A stretch of DNA of 64,000 nucleotides from Pseudomonas chlororaphis (GTDB lineage: Bacteria; Pseudomonadota; Gammaproteobacteria; Pseudomonadales; Pseudomonadaceae). Below, piece after piece: positions 1 through 7,820 of this stretch. Every line of letters begins with the position of its first letter. Position 1 is the first letter of the stretch. The stretch lies in contig NZ_MOAL01000005.1 in assembly GCF_003731765.1 (NCBI RefSeq), positions 1 through 64,000 on the forward strand, written 5' to 3'. The notes beneath the pieces are model-generated. The model searched no databases, was not told the origin of the DNA, and worked only from the letters and a program-made list of their open reading frames with translations. A program made the translations under genes and the position numbers.

Positions 1-468
1 CAGGAAGAAGTTGAGATCGTTGGTCTGCGCGATACTCAGAAAACTACCTGCACCGGCGTTGAAATGTTCCGTAAGCTGCTCGACGAAGGTCGTGCTGGTG
101 AGAACTGCGGCGTTCTGCTGCGTGGCACCAAGCGTGACGACGTTGAGCGTGGCCAGGTTCTGGTTAAGCCGGGTACCGTTAAGCCGCACACCAAGTTCAC
201 TGCGGAAGTTTACGTTCTGAGCAAGGAAGAAGGCGGTCGTCATACTCCGTTCTTCAAAGGCTACCGTCCACAGTTTTACTTCCGTACTACTGACGTGACT
301 GGTAACTGCGAGCTGCCAGAAGGCGTTGAAATGGTAATGCCAGGTGACAACATCCAGATGACTGTCACTCTGATCAAAACCATCGCGATGGAAGATGGTC
401 TGCGTTTCGCTATCCGTGAAGGCGGTCGTACCGTCGGCGCTGGCGTCGTAGCCAAAGTCATCGAGTAA
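1..468 (+). CDS. tuf: Elongation factor Tu, C-terminal part (5' end outside window)
   Basis: EF-Tu carries aminoacyl-tRNA to the ribosomal A site as a GTP complex. The reading frame is open from base 1 and gives 155 residues up to TAA, about the last 40 percent of a roughly 397-residue protein. It covers the rest of beta-barrel domain II (GVEMFRKLLDEG, LLRG) and all of domain III (KPHTKFTAEVYVL, GYRPQFYFRTTDVTG, ending GAGVVAKVIE). The G domain lies upstream of the window. In Pseudomonas this copy sits between fusA and rpsJ, and rpsJ does follow here. A strong terminator comes 18 bases after the stop. Identification is certain; only the start is missing. Confidence 0.99.
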   Translation, partial: QEEVEIVGLRDTQKTTCTGVEMFRKLLDEGRAGENCGVLLRGTKRDDVERGQVLVKPGTVKPHTKFTAEVYVLSKEEGGRHTPFFKGYRPQFYFRTTDVTGNCELPEGVEMVMPGDNIQMTVTLIKTIAMEDGLRFAIREGGRTVGAGVVAKVIE

Positions 469-486
469 TAGTCGATGATTTGAAAG

Positions 487-513
487 AGCCCCCGCCTAGC
501 GGGGGCTTTTTTA
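487..513 (+). terminator. Rho-independent terminator after tuf
   Basis: A perfect 9-bp stem (AGCCCCCGC / GCGGGGGCT) with a CTA loop is followed by six T. It closes the str-type transcript directly before the S10 promoter. Confidence 0.93.
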
Positions 514-518
514 TTGGG

Positions 519-547
519 TTGACACCTATCTGGGGCGTCTATAGAAT
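519..547 (+). promoter_or_regulatory. Sigma70 promoter of the S10 cluster
   Basis: TTGACA (519-524), a 17-base spacer and TAGAAT (542-547) make a near-consensus promoter. Transcription should begin near 554, leaving a leader of only about 55 bases before rpsJ. That is far shorter than the roughly 170-base E. coli leader used for L4 autoregulation. Confidence 0.85.
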
Positions 548-609
548 TGCGCCTCCTTTTAACGGGCGCAGTGCGCCCGGTGGGAATAGCAGCCGGAGTC
601 TGAAATCCA

Positions 610-921
610 ATGCAAAATCAGCAAATCCGTATCAGGTTGAAGGCTTTTGACCATCGCCTGATCGACCAATCCACCCAGGAAATCGTGGAAACCGCGAAAC
701 GTACTGGTGCTCAAGTGCGTGGTCCAATTCCACTGCCTACCCGTAAAGAGCGGTTCACTGTTCTGGTCTCCCCGCACGTCAACAAAGACGCGCGTGACCA
801 GTACGAGATCCGTACTCATAAGCGCGTACTGGACATCGTCCAGCCAACGGATAAAACCGTTGATGCTCTTATGAAGCTCGATCTTGCGGCCGGTGTGGAA
901 GTGCAGATCAGCCTCGGCTAA
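610..921 (+). CDS. rpsJ: 30S ribosomal protein S10
   Basis: S10 sits in the head of the 30S subunit and, as NusE, also binds NusB in antitermination complexes; nusB is encoded at 48027-48527. The 103-residue length is the family standard. Typical blocks are [14 protein letters not shown] at the N terminus, [15 protein letters not shown] in the loop that reaches the 16S rRNA, and [19 protein letters not shown] at the C terminus. GGAG lies 11 bases before the ATG. It is the first gene of the S10 operon, behind the promoter at 519-547. Confidence 0.99.
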
Positions 922-1001
922 GACTCGGTCTTAGTCGTGTAACGCTCTGAAATGGGCGGCCATAGCGGGTGAAAGCCCCGTACACTCATGAGGTTTACAA
1001 C

Positions 1002-1637
1002 ATGACTATTGGTGTAGTCGGTCGTAAATGCGGTATGACCCGTATTTTCACCGAAGAAGGTGTCTCCATTCCGGTCACGGTCATTGAGATCGAGCCGAAT
1101 CGCGTCACCCAGTTCAAAACTGAAGAGACCGATGGCTATCGTGCAGTGCAAGTCACTGTCGGCGAGCGTCGTGCTTCGCGTGTAACAGCTGCTCAAGCCG
1201 GCCACTTCGCTAAAGCGAACGTTGCCGCTGGTCGTACCGTAATGGAATTCCGTCTTGAAGAAGGCGAGTACCAGGCCGGCGATCTGATCAAGGCTGAAAT
1301 CTTCGCTGCTGGTCAACTGGTTGATGTAACCGGTCAGTCCAAAGGTAAAGGCTTCCAGGGTACGATCAAGCGCTGGAATTTCCGCGGGCAAGATAACACC
1401 CACGGTAACTCCGTATCCCACCGCGTCCCAGGCTCTATCGGCCAGTGCCAGACTCCTGGTCGTGTATTCAAGGGCAAAAAAATGTCCGGTCATATGGGCG
1501 CTGAGCGCGTGACCGTGCAGTCCCTGGAAGTAGTGCGCGTGGACGCTGAACGCAATCTGTTGTTGGTCAAGGGCGCTGTTCCTGGCGCTACTGGCGGCAA
1601 CCTGGTTGTACGTCCAGCAGCCAAGGCTCGCGGTTAA
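1002..1637 (+). CDS. rplC: 50S ribosomal protein L3
   Basis: L3 is an early-assembly 50S protein near the peptidyl transferase centre. The protein has 211 residues from the ATG at 1002 (MTIGVVGRKCGMTRIF), the usual L3 N terminus, with an AGG-containing ribosome binding site just upstream. An in-frame ATG at 969 would add eleven residues foreign to the family and was not used. The conserved central block runs through NTHGNSVSHRVPGSIGQ, which contains the region modified by the glutamine methyltransferase PrmB, and GRVFKGKKMSGHMG. rplD follows after 12 bases. Confidence 0.98.
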   Translation: MTIGVVGRKCGMTRIFTEEGVSIPVTVIEIEPNRVTQFKTEETDGYRAVQVTVGERRASRVTAAQAGHFAKANVAAGRTVMEFRLEEGEYQAGDLIKAEIFAAGQLVDVTGQSKGKGFQGTIKRWNFRGQDNTHGNSVSHRVPGSIGQCQTPGRVFKGKKMSGHMGAERVTVQSLEVVRVDAERNLLLVKGAVPGATGGNLVVRPAAKARG

Positions 1638-1649
1638 GGGGAAGCTGAC

Positions 1650-2252
1650 ATGCAATTAAATGTAAATGACGCTCAAGCGATCGAAGTTTCCGAACTGACA
1701 TTTGGCGGCGAGTTCAACGAGACGCTGGTTCACCAAGCAGTCGTGGCCTACATGGCTGGCGGCCGTCAAGGTAGCAAGCAGCAAAAGACCCGTTCCGACG
1801 TTCGTGGTGGCGGTAAGCGCCCATGGCGTCAGAAAGGTACTGGCCGTGCTCGTGCCGGTACTATTCGTAGCCCAATCTGGCGCGGCGGCGGTACCACTTT
1901 CGCAGCTCGTCCACAGGATCACTCCCAAAAGCTGAACAAGAAGATGTATCGCGCAGCAATGCGTTCCATCCTTGCTGAGCTGGTGCGTACTGATCGTCTG
2001 GTCGTGGTTCAGGACTTCGCTGTTGAAGCACCGAAAACCAAAGATCTGCTGAACAAGCTGAATGGCATGGGTCTGACTGATGTCCTGATCGTGTCTGATG
2101 CTGTTGATCAGAACCTGTACCTGGCTGCTCGTAACCTGCCACACGTTGATGTTCGTGACGTGCAAGGTTCCGATCCAGTTAGTCTGATCGCATACGACAA
2201 GGTGTTGATCACCGTGTCGGCCGTGAAGAAATTCGAGGAGCTGCTGGGATGA
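1650..2252 (+). CDS. rplD: 50S ribosomal protein L4
   Basis: L4 is a 50S tunnel-wall protein. In enterobacteria it also represses its own operon through the S10 leader; the leader here looks too short for that. The protein has 200 residues. The long basic loop that reaches the exit tunnel is visible around residues 45-95 ([29 protein letters not shown]-type IWRGGG), followed by [15 protein letters not shown]. The C-terminal TGA overlaps the rplW start by four bases, so the two are translationally coupled. Confidence 0.98.
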
Positions 2253-2548
2253 ACCAGGAACGCGTATTTAAAGTTCTGCTTGGCCCGCACGTTTCCGAGA
2301 AGGCTACGGTTCTGGCAGACAAGAAAGGCCAGTTCGTTTTCAAGGTTGCTACTGACGCAACCAAGCTGGAAATCAAGAAGGCCGTCGAAAGCCTGTTCAG
2401 CGTGAAAGTAGAGCGTGTTACTACCCTGAATGTTCTGGGTAAGAGCAAGCGCACTGCTCGCGGTCTGGGCAAGCGTAATGACTGGAAGAAGGCAGTTATC
2501 TCCCTTCAGCCAGGCCAAGATCTCGATTTCAGCAGCAGTGCTGAGTAA
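2249..2548 (+). CDS. rplW: 50S ribosomal protein L23
   Basis: L23 lies at the exit of the ribosomal tunnel and is the docking site for trigger factor and SRP. The product has 99 residues, typical for proteobacteria. It opens with [19 protein letters not shown] and carries the conserved [19 protein letters not shown] segment. The start ATG overlaps the rplD stop (ATGA). The C terminus contains the basic [19 protein letters not shown] stretch expected to contact 23S rRNA. rplB follows after 14 bases with an AAGGAAGGGG ribosome binding site. Confidence 0.98.
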
Positions 2549-2562
2549 GGAAGGGGTGCATC

Positions 2563-3387
2563 ATGGCAATCGTTAAATGCAAACCGACTTCCCCTGGCCG
2601 CCGTTTTGTGGTCAAGGTGGTCAACCAGGAGCTGCATAAAGGCGCTCCTCACGCACCGCTGCTCGAGAAAAAATCGAAGTCTGGTGGTCGTAACAACAAT
2701 GGCCGTATTACCACTCGTCACATCGGTGGTGGTCATAAGCAGCATTATCGTCTGGTCGACTTCCGTCGCAACGACAAAGATGGCATCGCTGCCACTGTCG
2801 AGCGTATCGAATACGATCCAAACCGTACTGCTCACATCGCTCTGCTGCTGTACGCAGATGGCGAGCGTCGCTACATCATTGCCCCTAAGGGCGTGAGCGC
2901 TGGCGACCAGCTGATCGCAGGTGCTTTGGCGCCGATCAAGCCGGGCAACGCTCTGCAACTGCGTAACATTCCAGTTGGTAGCACCGTACACGGCATCGAA
3001 CTGAAGCCAGGTAAAGGCGCACAAATCGCTCGTTCCGCTGGTGCTTCGGCTCAGCTGGTTGCGCGTGAAGGCGTCTACGTGACCCTGCGTCTGCGCTCCG
3101 GTGAAATGCGTAAAGTCCTGGCTGAATGCCGTGCGACCCTGGGCGAAGTCTCGAACTCCGAGCACAGCCTGCGTTCGCTGGGTAAAGCTGGTGCCAAACG
3201 CTGGCGTGGCGTTCGCCCAACCGTTCGTGGTGTTGCCATGAACCCGGTTGACCACCCACACGGTGGTGGTGAAGGTCGTACCTCTGGTGGTCGTCATCCG
3301 GTATCGCCATGGGGCTTCCCGACTAAGGGCGCGAAGACTCGTGGTAATAAGCGTACCGACAAAATGATCGTCCGTCGTCGCAAGTAA
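2563..3387 (+). CDS. rplB: 50S ribosomal protein L2
   Basis: L2 is the largest 50S protein and is needed for subunit joining and peptidyl transferase assembly. The product has 274 residues. It shows the N-terminal KPTSPGRRFV block, the RNA-binding RNNNGRITTRHIGGGHKQHYR block and the C-terminal AMNPVDHPHGGGEGRTSGG block with the conserved histidines near the catalytic centre, ending TDKMIVRRRK. It is followed after 16 bases by rpsS, which has an AGAGGGAT ribosome binding site. Confidence 0.99.
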   Translation: MAIVKCKPTSPGRRFVVKVVNQELHKGAPHAPLLEKKSKSGGRNNNGRITTRHIGGGHKQHYRLVDFRRNDKDGIAATVERIEYDPNRTAHIALLLYADGERRYIIAPKGVSAGDQLIAGALAPIKPGNALQLRNIPVGSTVHGIELKPGKGAQIARSAGASAQLVAREGVYVTLRLRSGEMRKVLAECRATLGEVSNSEHSLRSLGKAGAKRWRGVRPTVRGVAMNPVDHPHGGGEGRTSGGRHPVSPWGFPTKGAKTRGNKRTDKMIVRRRK

Positions 3388-3403
3388 ATAGAGGGATACG
3401 ACA

Positions 3404-3679
3404 GTGCCACGTTCTCTGAAAAAAGGTCCTTTTATTGATCTTCACCTACTGAAGAAGATCGAAGTGGCGGCGGAAAAGAACGATCGCAAACCAGTTAAGA
3501 CCTGGTCGCGCCGTTCCATGATCCTGCCACAAATGGTCGGTCTGACCATTGCTGTGCATAACGGTCGTCAACATGTTCCAGTTCTCGTGAACGAAGACAT
3601 GGTCGGCCACAAACTGGGCGAGTTTGCCGGTACCCGCACTTATCGTGGGCACGTGGCAGACAAGAAAGCCAAGCGTTAA
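3404..3679 (+). CDS. rpsS: 30S ribosomal protein S19
   Basis: S19 sits in the 30S head with S13 and contacts the A-site finger. The start codon is GTG (GTG CCA CGT), read as methionine. The product is 91 residues, the family standard, opening PRSLKKGPFIDLHL and ending with the conserved segment HKLGEFAGTRTYRGH followed by a short basic tail. It lies between rplB and rplV with short gaps of 16 and 13 bases. Confidence 0.98.
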   Translation: MPRSLKKGPFIDLHLLKKIEVAAEKNDRKPVKTWSRRSMILPQMVGLTIAVHNGRQHVPVLVNEDMVGHKLGEFAGTRTYRGHVADKKAKR

Positions 3680-3692
3680 GGGGTAAGGAACG

Positions 3693-4025
3693 ATGGAAGT
3701 AGCCGCTAAGTTGTCGGGCGCTCGAATCTCCGCCCAGAAAGCCCGCTTGGTCGCCGACCAGATCCGCGGGAAGAAGGTGGGCGAAGCGCTCAACCTGTTG
3801 GCTTTCAGCAGTAAGAAAGCCGCCGAGATCATGAAGAAAGTGCTGGAGTCGGCCGTAGCCAACGCCGAGCATAACGAAGGCGCAGACGTTGATGACCTGA
3901 AGGTCTCCACCGTTTTCGTCAACGAAGGGCGTTCGCTGAAGCGCATCATGCCACGTGCCAAAGGCCGTGCTGATCGCATCGTCAAGCGGTCTTGCCATAT
4001 CACTGTCAAGGTTGCTGACAAGTAA
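3693..4025 (+). CDS. rplV: 50S ribosomal protein L22
   Basis: L22 lines the peptide exit tunnel together with L4; changes in its loop are a known route to macrolide resistance. The product has 110 residues: [23 protein letters not shown] at the start, [20 protein letters not shown] in the helix, and the beta-hairpin tip [17 protein letters not shown] followed by [10 protein letters not shown]. The hairpin sequence looks ordinary, with no insertions or deletions. GGGGTAAGGA precedes the ATG. Confidence 0.98.
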
Positions 4026-4038
4026 CGGAGTCGAAGAG

Positions 4039-4725
4039 ATGGGTCAGAAAGTACATCCCATTGGCATTCGCCTGGGAATCGTCAAGGAGCACACCTCCGT
4101 CTGGTACGCAGACGGTCGGACTTATGCGGACTATTTGCTCGCAGATCTGAATGTGCGTGAGTATCTCCAAGACAAACTAAAAAGCGCGTCCGTGAGCCGT
4201 ATCGATATCCATCGTCCGGCCCAAACTGCACGCATCACCATCCACACCGCTCGTCCCGGTATCGTGATCGGCAAGAAAGGTGAAGATGTTGAGAAACTGC
4301 GTCAGGACCTGACCAAGCAAATGGGTGTGCCTGTGCACATCAATATCGAAGAGATCCGTAAGCCGGAGCTCGACGGTATGCTGGTTGCGCAGAGCGTAGC
4401 TCAGCAGCTGGAGCGTCGTGTAATGTTCCGTCGCGCTATGAAGCGCGCTGTACAGAACGCCATGCGCATTGGTGCCAAAGGCATCAAAATCCAAGTGAGC
4501 GGTCGTCTCGGCGGTGCTGAAATCGCGCGTACTGAATGGTATCGCGAAGGTCGTGTGCCATTGCACACCCTGCGTGCCGATATCGACTATGCCATCTACG
4601 AAGCTCACACCACTTATGGTGTGATCGGTGTGAAGGTTTGGATCTTCAAAGGCGAAGTAATTGGTGGTCGCCAAGAAGAACTGAAACCACAAGCACCAGC
4701 GCCTCGTAAAAAAGCTGCTAAGTAA
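4039..4725 (+). CDS. rpsC: 30S ribosomal protein S3
   Basis: S3 forms part of the mRNA entry channel of the 30S subunit. The ATG at 4039 (MGQKVHPIGIRLGI) gives 228 residues and is preceded by CGGAGTCGAAGAG. An in-frame start at 3955 would lie inside rplV and was rejected. The KH domain is seen with its GxxG loop IGKKG in ARPGIVIGKKGEDVEKL, and the C-terminal domain in GRLGGAEIARTEWYREGRVP. The tail is rich in Pro, Ala and Lys. rplP begins 12 bases on. Confidence 0.98.
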   Translation: MGQKVHPIGIRLGIVKEHTSVWYADGRTYADYLLADLNVREYLQDKLKSASVSRIDIHRPAQTARITIHTARPGIVIGKKGEDVEKLRQDLTKQMGVPVHINIEEIRKPELDGMLVAQSVAQQLERRVMFRRAMKRAVQNAMRIGAKGIKIQVSGRLGGAEIARTEWYREGRVPLHTLRADIDYAIYEAHTTYGVIGVKVWIFKGEVIGGRQEELKPQAPAPRKKAAK

Positions 4726-4737
4726 GGGGTACGCCAA

Positions 4738-5151
4738 ATGTTGCAACCAAAGCGTACGAAGTTCCGCAAGCAAATGACCGGCCACAACCGTGGTCTGGCA
4801 TTGCGCGGTAGCAAAGTCAGCTTCGGCGAGTTCGCGCTGAAGTCTGTTGCTCGTGGTCGTCTCACCGCTCGTCAGATCGAGTCAGCGCGTCGTGCACTGA
4901 CCCGTCACGTTAAGCGTGGCGGCAAGATCTGGATCCGTGTATTCCCGGACAAGCCTATCTCCAAAAAGCCCCTCGAAGTTCGGATGGGTAAAGGTAAGGG
5001 TAACGTGGAATATTGGGTTGCCCAGATTCAGCCAGGCAAAGTCCTGTATGAAATCGAGGGTGTTACTGAAGAGCTGGCGCGTGAGGCTTTCGCCCTGGCT
5101 GCTGCAAAGCTGCCGCTCGCCACCTCCTTTGTTAAACGGACGGTGATGTGA
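4738..5151 (+). CDS. rplP: 50S ribosomal protein L16
   Basis: L16 organises the A-site side of the 50S subunit and is one of the last proteins to assemble. The product has 137 residues: [56 protein letters not shown] and [12 protein letters not shown]. Arg82 matches the arginine (E. coli Arg81) hydroxylated by the YcfD/RoxA oxygenase. The stop TGA shares one base with the ATG of rpmC, so translation is coupled. Confidence 0.98.
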
Positions 5152-5342
5152 TGAAAGCGAATGAACTTCGTGAAAAATCCGCACAGCAGCTGAACGAGCA
5201 ACTGCTCGGCCTGCTGCGCGACCAGTTCAATCTGCGCATGCAGAAAGCAACTGGCCAGTTGGGGCAGTCTCATCTGCTCTCGCAAGTTAAGCGTGACATC
5301 GCTCGCGTGAAGACTGTGCTCAACCAGCAGGCAGGTAAGTAA
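5151..5342 (+). CDS. rpmC: 50S ribosomal protein L29
   Basis: L29 is a small two-helix protein beside L23 at the tunnel exit. The ATG at 5151 gives the standard 63 residues, [14 protein letters not shown]... ending [15 protein letters not shown] immediately upstream would add only one residue and is not preferred. The start overlaps the last base of rplP, and rpsQ follows after two bases, so the three genes are tightly packed. Confidence 0.97.
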
Positions 5343-5344
5343 TC

Positions 5345-5611
5345 ATGGCTGAAGCCGAAAAAACTGTCCGTACGCTGACTGGCCGTGTTGTCAGCGACAA
5401 GATGGACAAGACCATCACCGTTCTGATTGAGCGTCGCGTTAAGCACCCGATCTACGGTAAATACGTTAAGCGTTCGACTAAGCTGCACGCGCACGACGAA
5501 ACCAACCAGTGCCACATCGGCGACAAGGTCACTATTCGTGAAACTCGTCCGATGGCCAAGACCAAATCTTGGGCCCTGGTTGATGTTCTCGAACGCGCTG
5601 TGGAAGTCTAA
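5345..5611 (+). CDS. rpsQ: 30S ribosomal protein S17
   Basis: S17 is a primary 16S rRNA binder in the 30S body with an OB fold. The product has 88 residues with the family signature GRVVSDKMDKTITVLIERRV and KHPIYGKYVKRSTKLHAHDE, then HIGDKVTIRETRPMAKTKSW. It is the last gene of the S10 operon by E. coli convention, but only 23 bases separate it from rplN and no terminator is visible, so S10 and spc are probably one transcription unit here. Confidence 0.98.
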   Translation: MAEAEKTVRTLTGRVVSDKMDKTITVLIERRVKHPIYGKYVKRSTKLHAHDETNQCHIGDKVTIRETRPMAKTKSWALVDVLERAVEV

Positions 5612-5634
5612 GGGCTAAGGGTCGGAGAAATTAT

Positions 5635-6003
5635 ATGATTCAGACTCAATCCATGCTCGATGTGGCCGATAACAGCGGCGCTCGCCGCGTTATGTGCATC
5701 AAGGTGCTGGGTGGCTCCCATCGTCGTTACGCTGGTATCGGTGACATCATCAAAGTTACCGTCAAGGAAGCAATTCCTCGCGGTAAGGTGAAAAAAGGCC
5801 AAGTGATGACTGCTGTTGTAGTCCGCACTCGCCATGGCGTTCGTCGTGCTGACGGCTCCATCATCCGCTTTGATGGCAACGCTGCTGTTCTGTTGAACAA
5901 CAAGCAAGAGCCGATCGGCACCCGTATCTTTGGGCCAGTGACCCGTGAACTTCGTACTGAGAAGTTCATGAAGATCGTCTCGCTCGCCCCAGAAGTGCTG
6001 TAA
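5635..6003 (+). CDS. rplN: 50S ribosomal protein L14
   Basis: L14 contacts the 30S subunit through bridges to helix 14 and is the target of the silencing factor RsfS. The product has the standard 122 residues: MIQTQSMLDVADNSGARRVMC, the RGKVKKGQVMTAVVVRTRHG segment, DGNAAVLLNNKQEPIGTRIFGPV and the C-terminal FMKIVSLAPEVL. GGAGAAATTAT precedes the ATG. It heads the spc gene group. Confidence 0.98.
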   Translation: MIQTQSMLDVADNSGARRVMCIKVLGGSHRRYAGIGDIIKVTVKEAIPRGKVKKGQVMTAVVVRTRHGVRRADGSIIRFDGNAAVLLNNKQEPIGTRIFGPVTRELRTEKFMKIVSLAPEVL

Positions 6004-6014
6004 GGAGATCCGAC

Positions 6015-6329
6015 ATGCAAAAGATTCGTCGTGACGACGAGATCATCGTGATCGCCGGCAAAGACAAAGGTAAGCGCGGTAAGGTGCTTAAGGTTCTGGC
6101 TGATGACCGTCTGGTCGTCGGTGGCCTGAACCTGGTCAAGCGTCATACCAAGCCTAACCCGATGTCGGGCGTACAGGGCGGTATCGTCGAGAAAGAAGCG
6201 CCACTGCACGCTTCCAACGTCGCCATTTTCAACGGCGAAACCAACAAGGCTGACCGCGTTGGTTTCAAAGTAGAAGACGGCAAGAAAATTCGTGTCTTCA
6301 AGTCGACCCAAAAAGCGGTTGATGCTTGA
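6015..6329 (+). CDS. rplX: 50S ribosomal protein L24
   Basis: L24 is one of the two assembly initiators of the 50S subunit. The product has 104 residues. The KOW motif is at the N terminus (EIIVIAGKDKGKRGKVLKV) and the typical LNLVKRHTKPNP follows. AAGGAGATCC lies just before the ATG. The gene is 11 bases after rplN and 20 before rplE. Confidence 0.98.
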   Translation: MQKIRRDDEIIVIAGKDKGKRGKVLKVLADDRLVVGGLNLVKRHTKPNPMSGVQGGIVEKEAPLHASNVAIFNGETNKADRVGFKVEDGKKIRVFKSTQKAVDA

Positions 6330-6349
6330 ACACTGCTAGGTAGAAGACC

Positions 6350-6889
6350 ATGGCACGACTAAAAGAGATTTACCGGAAGGAAATCGCTCCGAAACTTAAG
6401 GAAGAACTTAAGCTTTCGAACGTGATGGAAGTTCCGCGCGTTACCAAAATCACCCTGAACATGGGTCTGGGCGAAGCGATCGGCGACAAAAAAGTCATCG
6501 AGCACGCTGTTGCTGACCTGGAAAAGATCACCGGCCAGAAAGTCGTTGTGACCTACGCTCGGAAATCCATCGCTGGCTTTAAAGTCCGTGAAGGTTGGCC
6601 GATCGGCGTCAAAGTGACCCTGCGCCGTGAGCGTATGTACGAGTTCCTGGATCGTCTGCTGTCGATCTCCCTGCCTCGGGTTCGCGACTTCCGCGGCCTG
6701 AATGCCAAGTCCTTCGATGGTCGTGGCAACTACAGCATGGGCGTGAAAGAGCAGATCATTTTCCCGGAAATCGATTACGACAAGATCGATGCTCTCCGCG
6801 GTCTGGACATTACCCTGACCACCACTGCTAAGAACGATGATGAAGGCCGCGCTCTGCTGCGTGCTTTCAAATTCCCGTTCCGCAACTGA
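6350..6889 (+). CDS. rplE: 50S ribosomal protein L5
   Basis: L5 binds 5S rRNA in the central protuberance and touches the P-site tRNA. The product has 179 residues, the proteobacterial standard: [58 protein letters not shown] and the C-terminal [19 protein letters not shown]. In E. coli the S8 repressor binds mRNA near the start of rplE; no such structure could be judged by eye here. Confidence 0.98.
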
Positions 6890-6902
6890 TTGGAGTAGGA
6901 AA

Positions 6903-7208
6903 ATGGCCAAGAAGAGCATGAAAAACCGTGAGCTGAAGCGTCAGCTCACTGTTGCCAAGTACGCCACCAAGCGTGCAGCGCTGAAAGCTATCATCGTGGA
7001 TCTGAACGCAAGTCCAGAAGCTCGTTGGGAAGCTACCGTAGCTCTGCAGAAGCAGCCACGTGACGCAAGCGCTTCGCGCATGCGTAACCGCTGCCGCCTG
7101 ACTGGTCGTCCGCACGGCGTTTACCGCAAGTTCGGCCTTGGCCGTAACAAGCTGCGTGAAGCTGCAATGCGTGGTGACGTACCAGGTCTGGTTAAAGCCA
7201 GCTGGTAA
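6903..7208 (+). CDS. rpsN: 30S ribosomal protein S14, zinc-free type
   Basis: S14 sits in the 30S head. The ATG at 6903, preceded by TGGAGTAGGAAA, gives 101 residues ([15 protein letters not shown]). The in-frame start at 6837 would lie in rplE and is rejected. The protein has a single cysteine (in [18 protein letters not shown]), so it is the zinc-free C-minus class and would not change with zinc supply. A long perfect stem-loop follows 59 bases after the stop. Confidence 0.98.
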
Positions 7209-7267
7209 TAGCTATCGAAGTCCCGATGTCCAGGTTCGCAAGATCCTGACCATCGGTGGCCTTGAGC

Positions 7268-7299
7268 ATGAATCAAGCCCCTTTTGGGGCTTGATTCAT
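7268..7299 (+). terminator. Intra-cluster stem-loop between rpsN and rpsH
   Basis: A perfect 14-bp inverted repeat (ATGAATCAAGCCCC with its complement) around a TTTT loop is followed by TTC. It has the shape of a Rho-independent terminator with a weak T tract, so it probably attenuates rather than fully stops transcription. Its right arm holds the -35 hexamer of the next promoter. Confidence 0.7.
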
Positions 7300-7319
7300 T
7301 TCTGGGGTGTGTCTAGAAT
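7291..7319 (+). promoter_or_regulatory. Sigma70 promoter for rpsH and downstream genes
   Basis: TTGATT (7291-7296), a 17-base spacer and TAGAAT (7314-7319). The -35 element lies inside the right arm of the stem-loop at 7268-7299. Transcription would start near 7326, giving a leader of about 90 bases to rpsH. Confidence 0.65.
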
Positions 7320-7415
7320 ACCCGGCTCGCCTGAGCCCGTGTTTTTTGCCCGGAATTTCTCGGCGACAAGTAGTAGCCGCAAGGCTAATTTTTTTGTATT
7401 AGGAGCGTCTAGCCC

Positions 7416-7808
7416 ATGAGTATGCAGGACCCGTTAGCGGACATGCTAACTCGAATCCGTAATGCCCAGATGGCTGAAAAGTCCGTCGTAAGCATGCCGT
7501 CTTCCACGTTGAAGGTGGCTGTAGCAAAAGTCCTGAAAGACGAAGGCTACATCGCGGGTTATCAGATCAGCAGCGAAATCAAACCTCTGCTGTCCATCGA
7601 GCTGAAGTACTTCGAAGGCCGTCCGGTCATCGAGGAAGTGAAGCGCGTCAGCCGTCCAGGCTTGCGTCAGTACAAGTCCGTTGAAGATCTGCCAAAAGTA
7701 CGTGGCGGTCTCGGCGTGTCTATCGTCTCCACCAACAAGGGTGTGATGACTGATCGTGCTGCGCGCGCTGCCGGTGTCGGCGGCGAAGTTCTTTGCACTG
7801 TGTTCTAA
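7416..7808 (+). CDS. rpsH: 30S ribosomal protein S8
   Basis: S8 binds helix 21 of 16S rRNA and in E. coli represses the spc operon. The product has 130 residues (MSMQDPLADMLTRIRNAQMA), with ISRPGLR-type SRPGLRQYKSVEDLP and the C-terminal GLGVSIVSTNKGVMTDRAAR. ATTAGGAGCG precedes the ATG at 7416; a second ATG six bases later is the E. coli-like alternative. The 207-base gap upstream is unusual for an spc cluster and holds a stem-loop and promoter. Confidence 0.97.
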   Translation: MSMQDPLADMLTRIRNAQMAEKSVVSMPSSTLKVAVAKVLKDEGYIAGYQISSEIKPLLSIELKYFEGRPVIEEVKRVSRPGLRQYKSVEDLPKVRGGLGVSIVSTNKGVMTDRAARAAGVGGEVLCTVF

Positions 7809-7820
7809 GGGGGGATAAGC

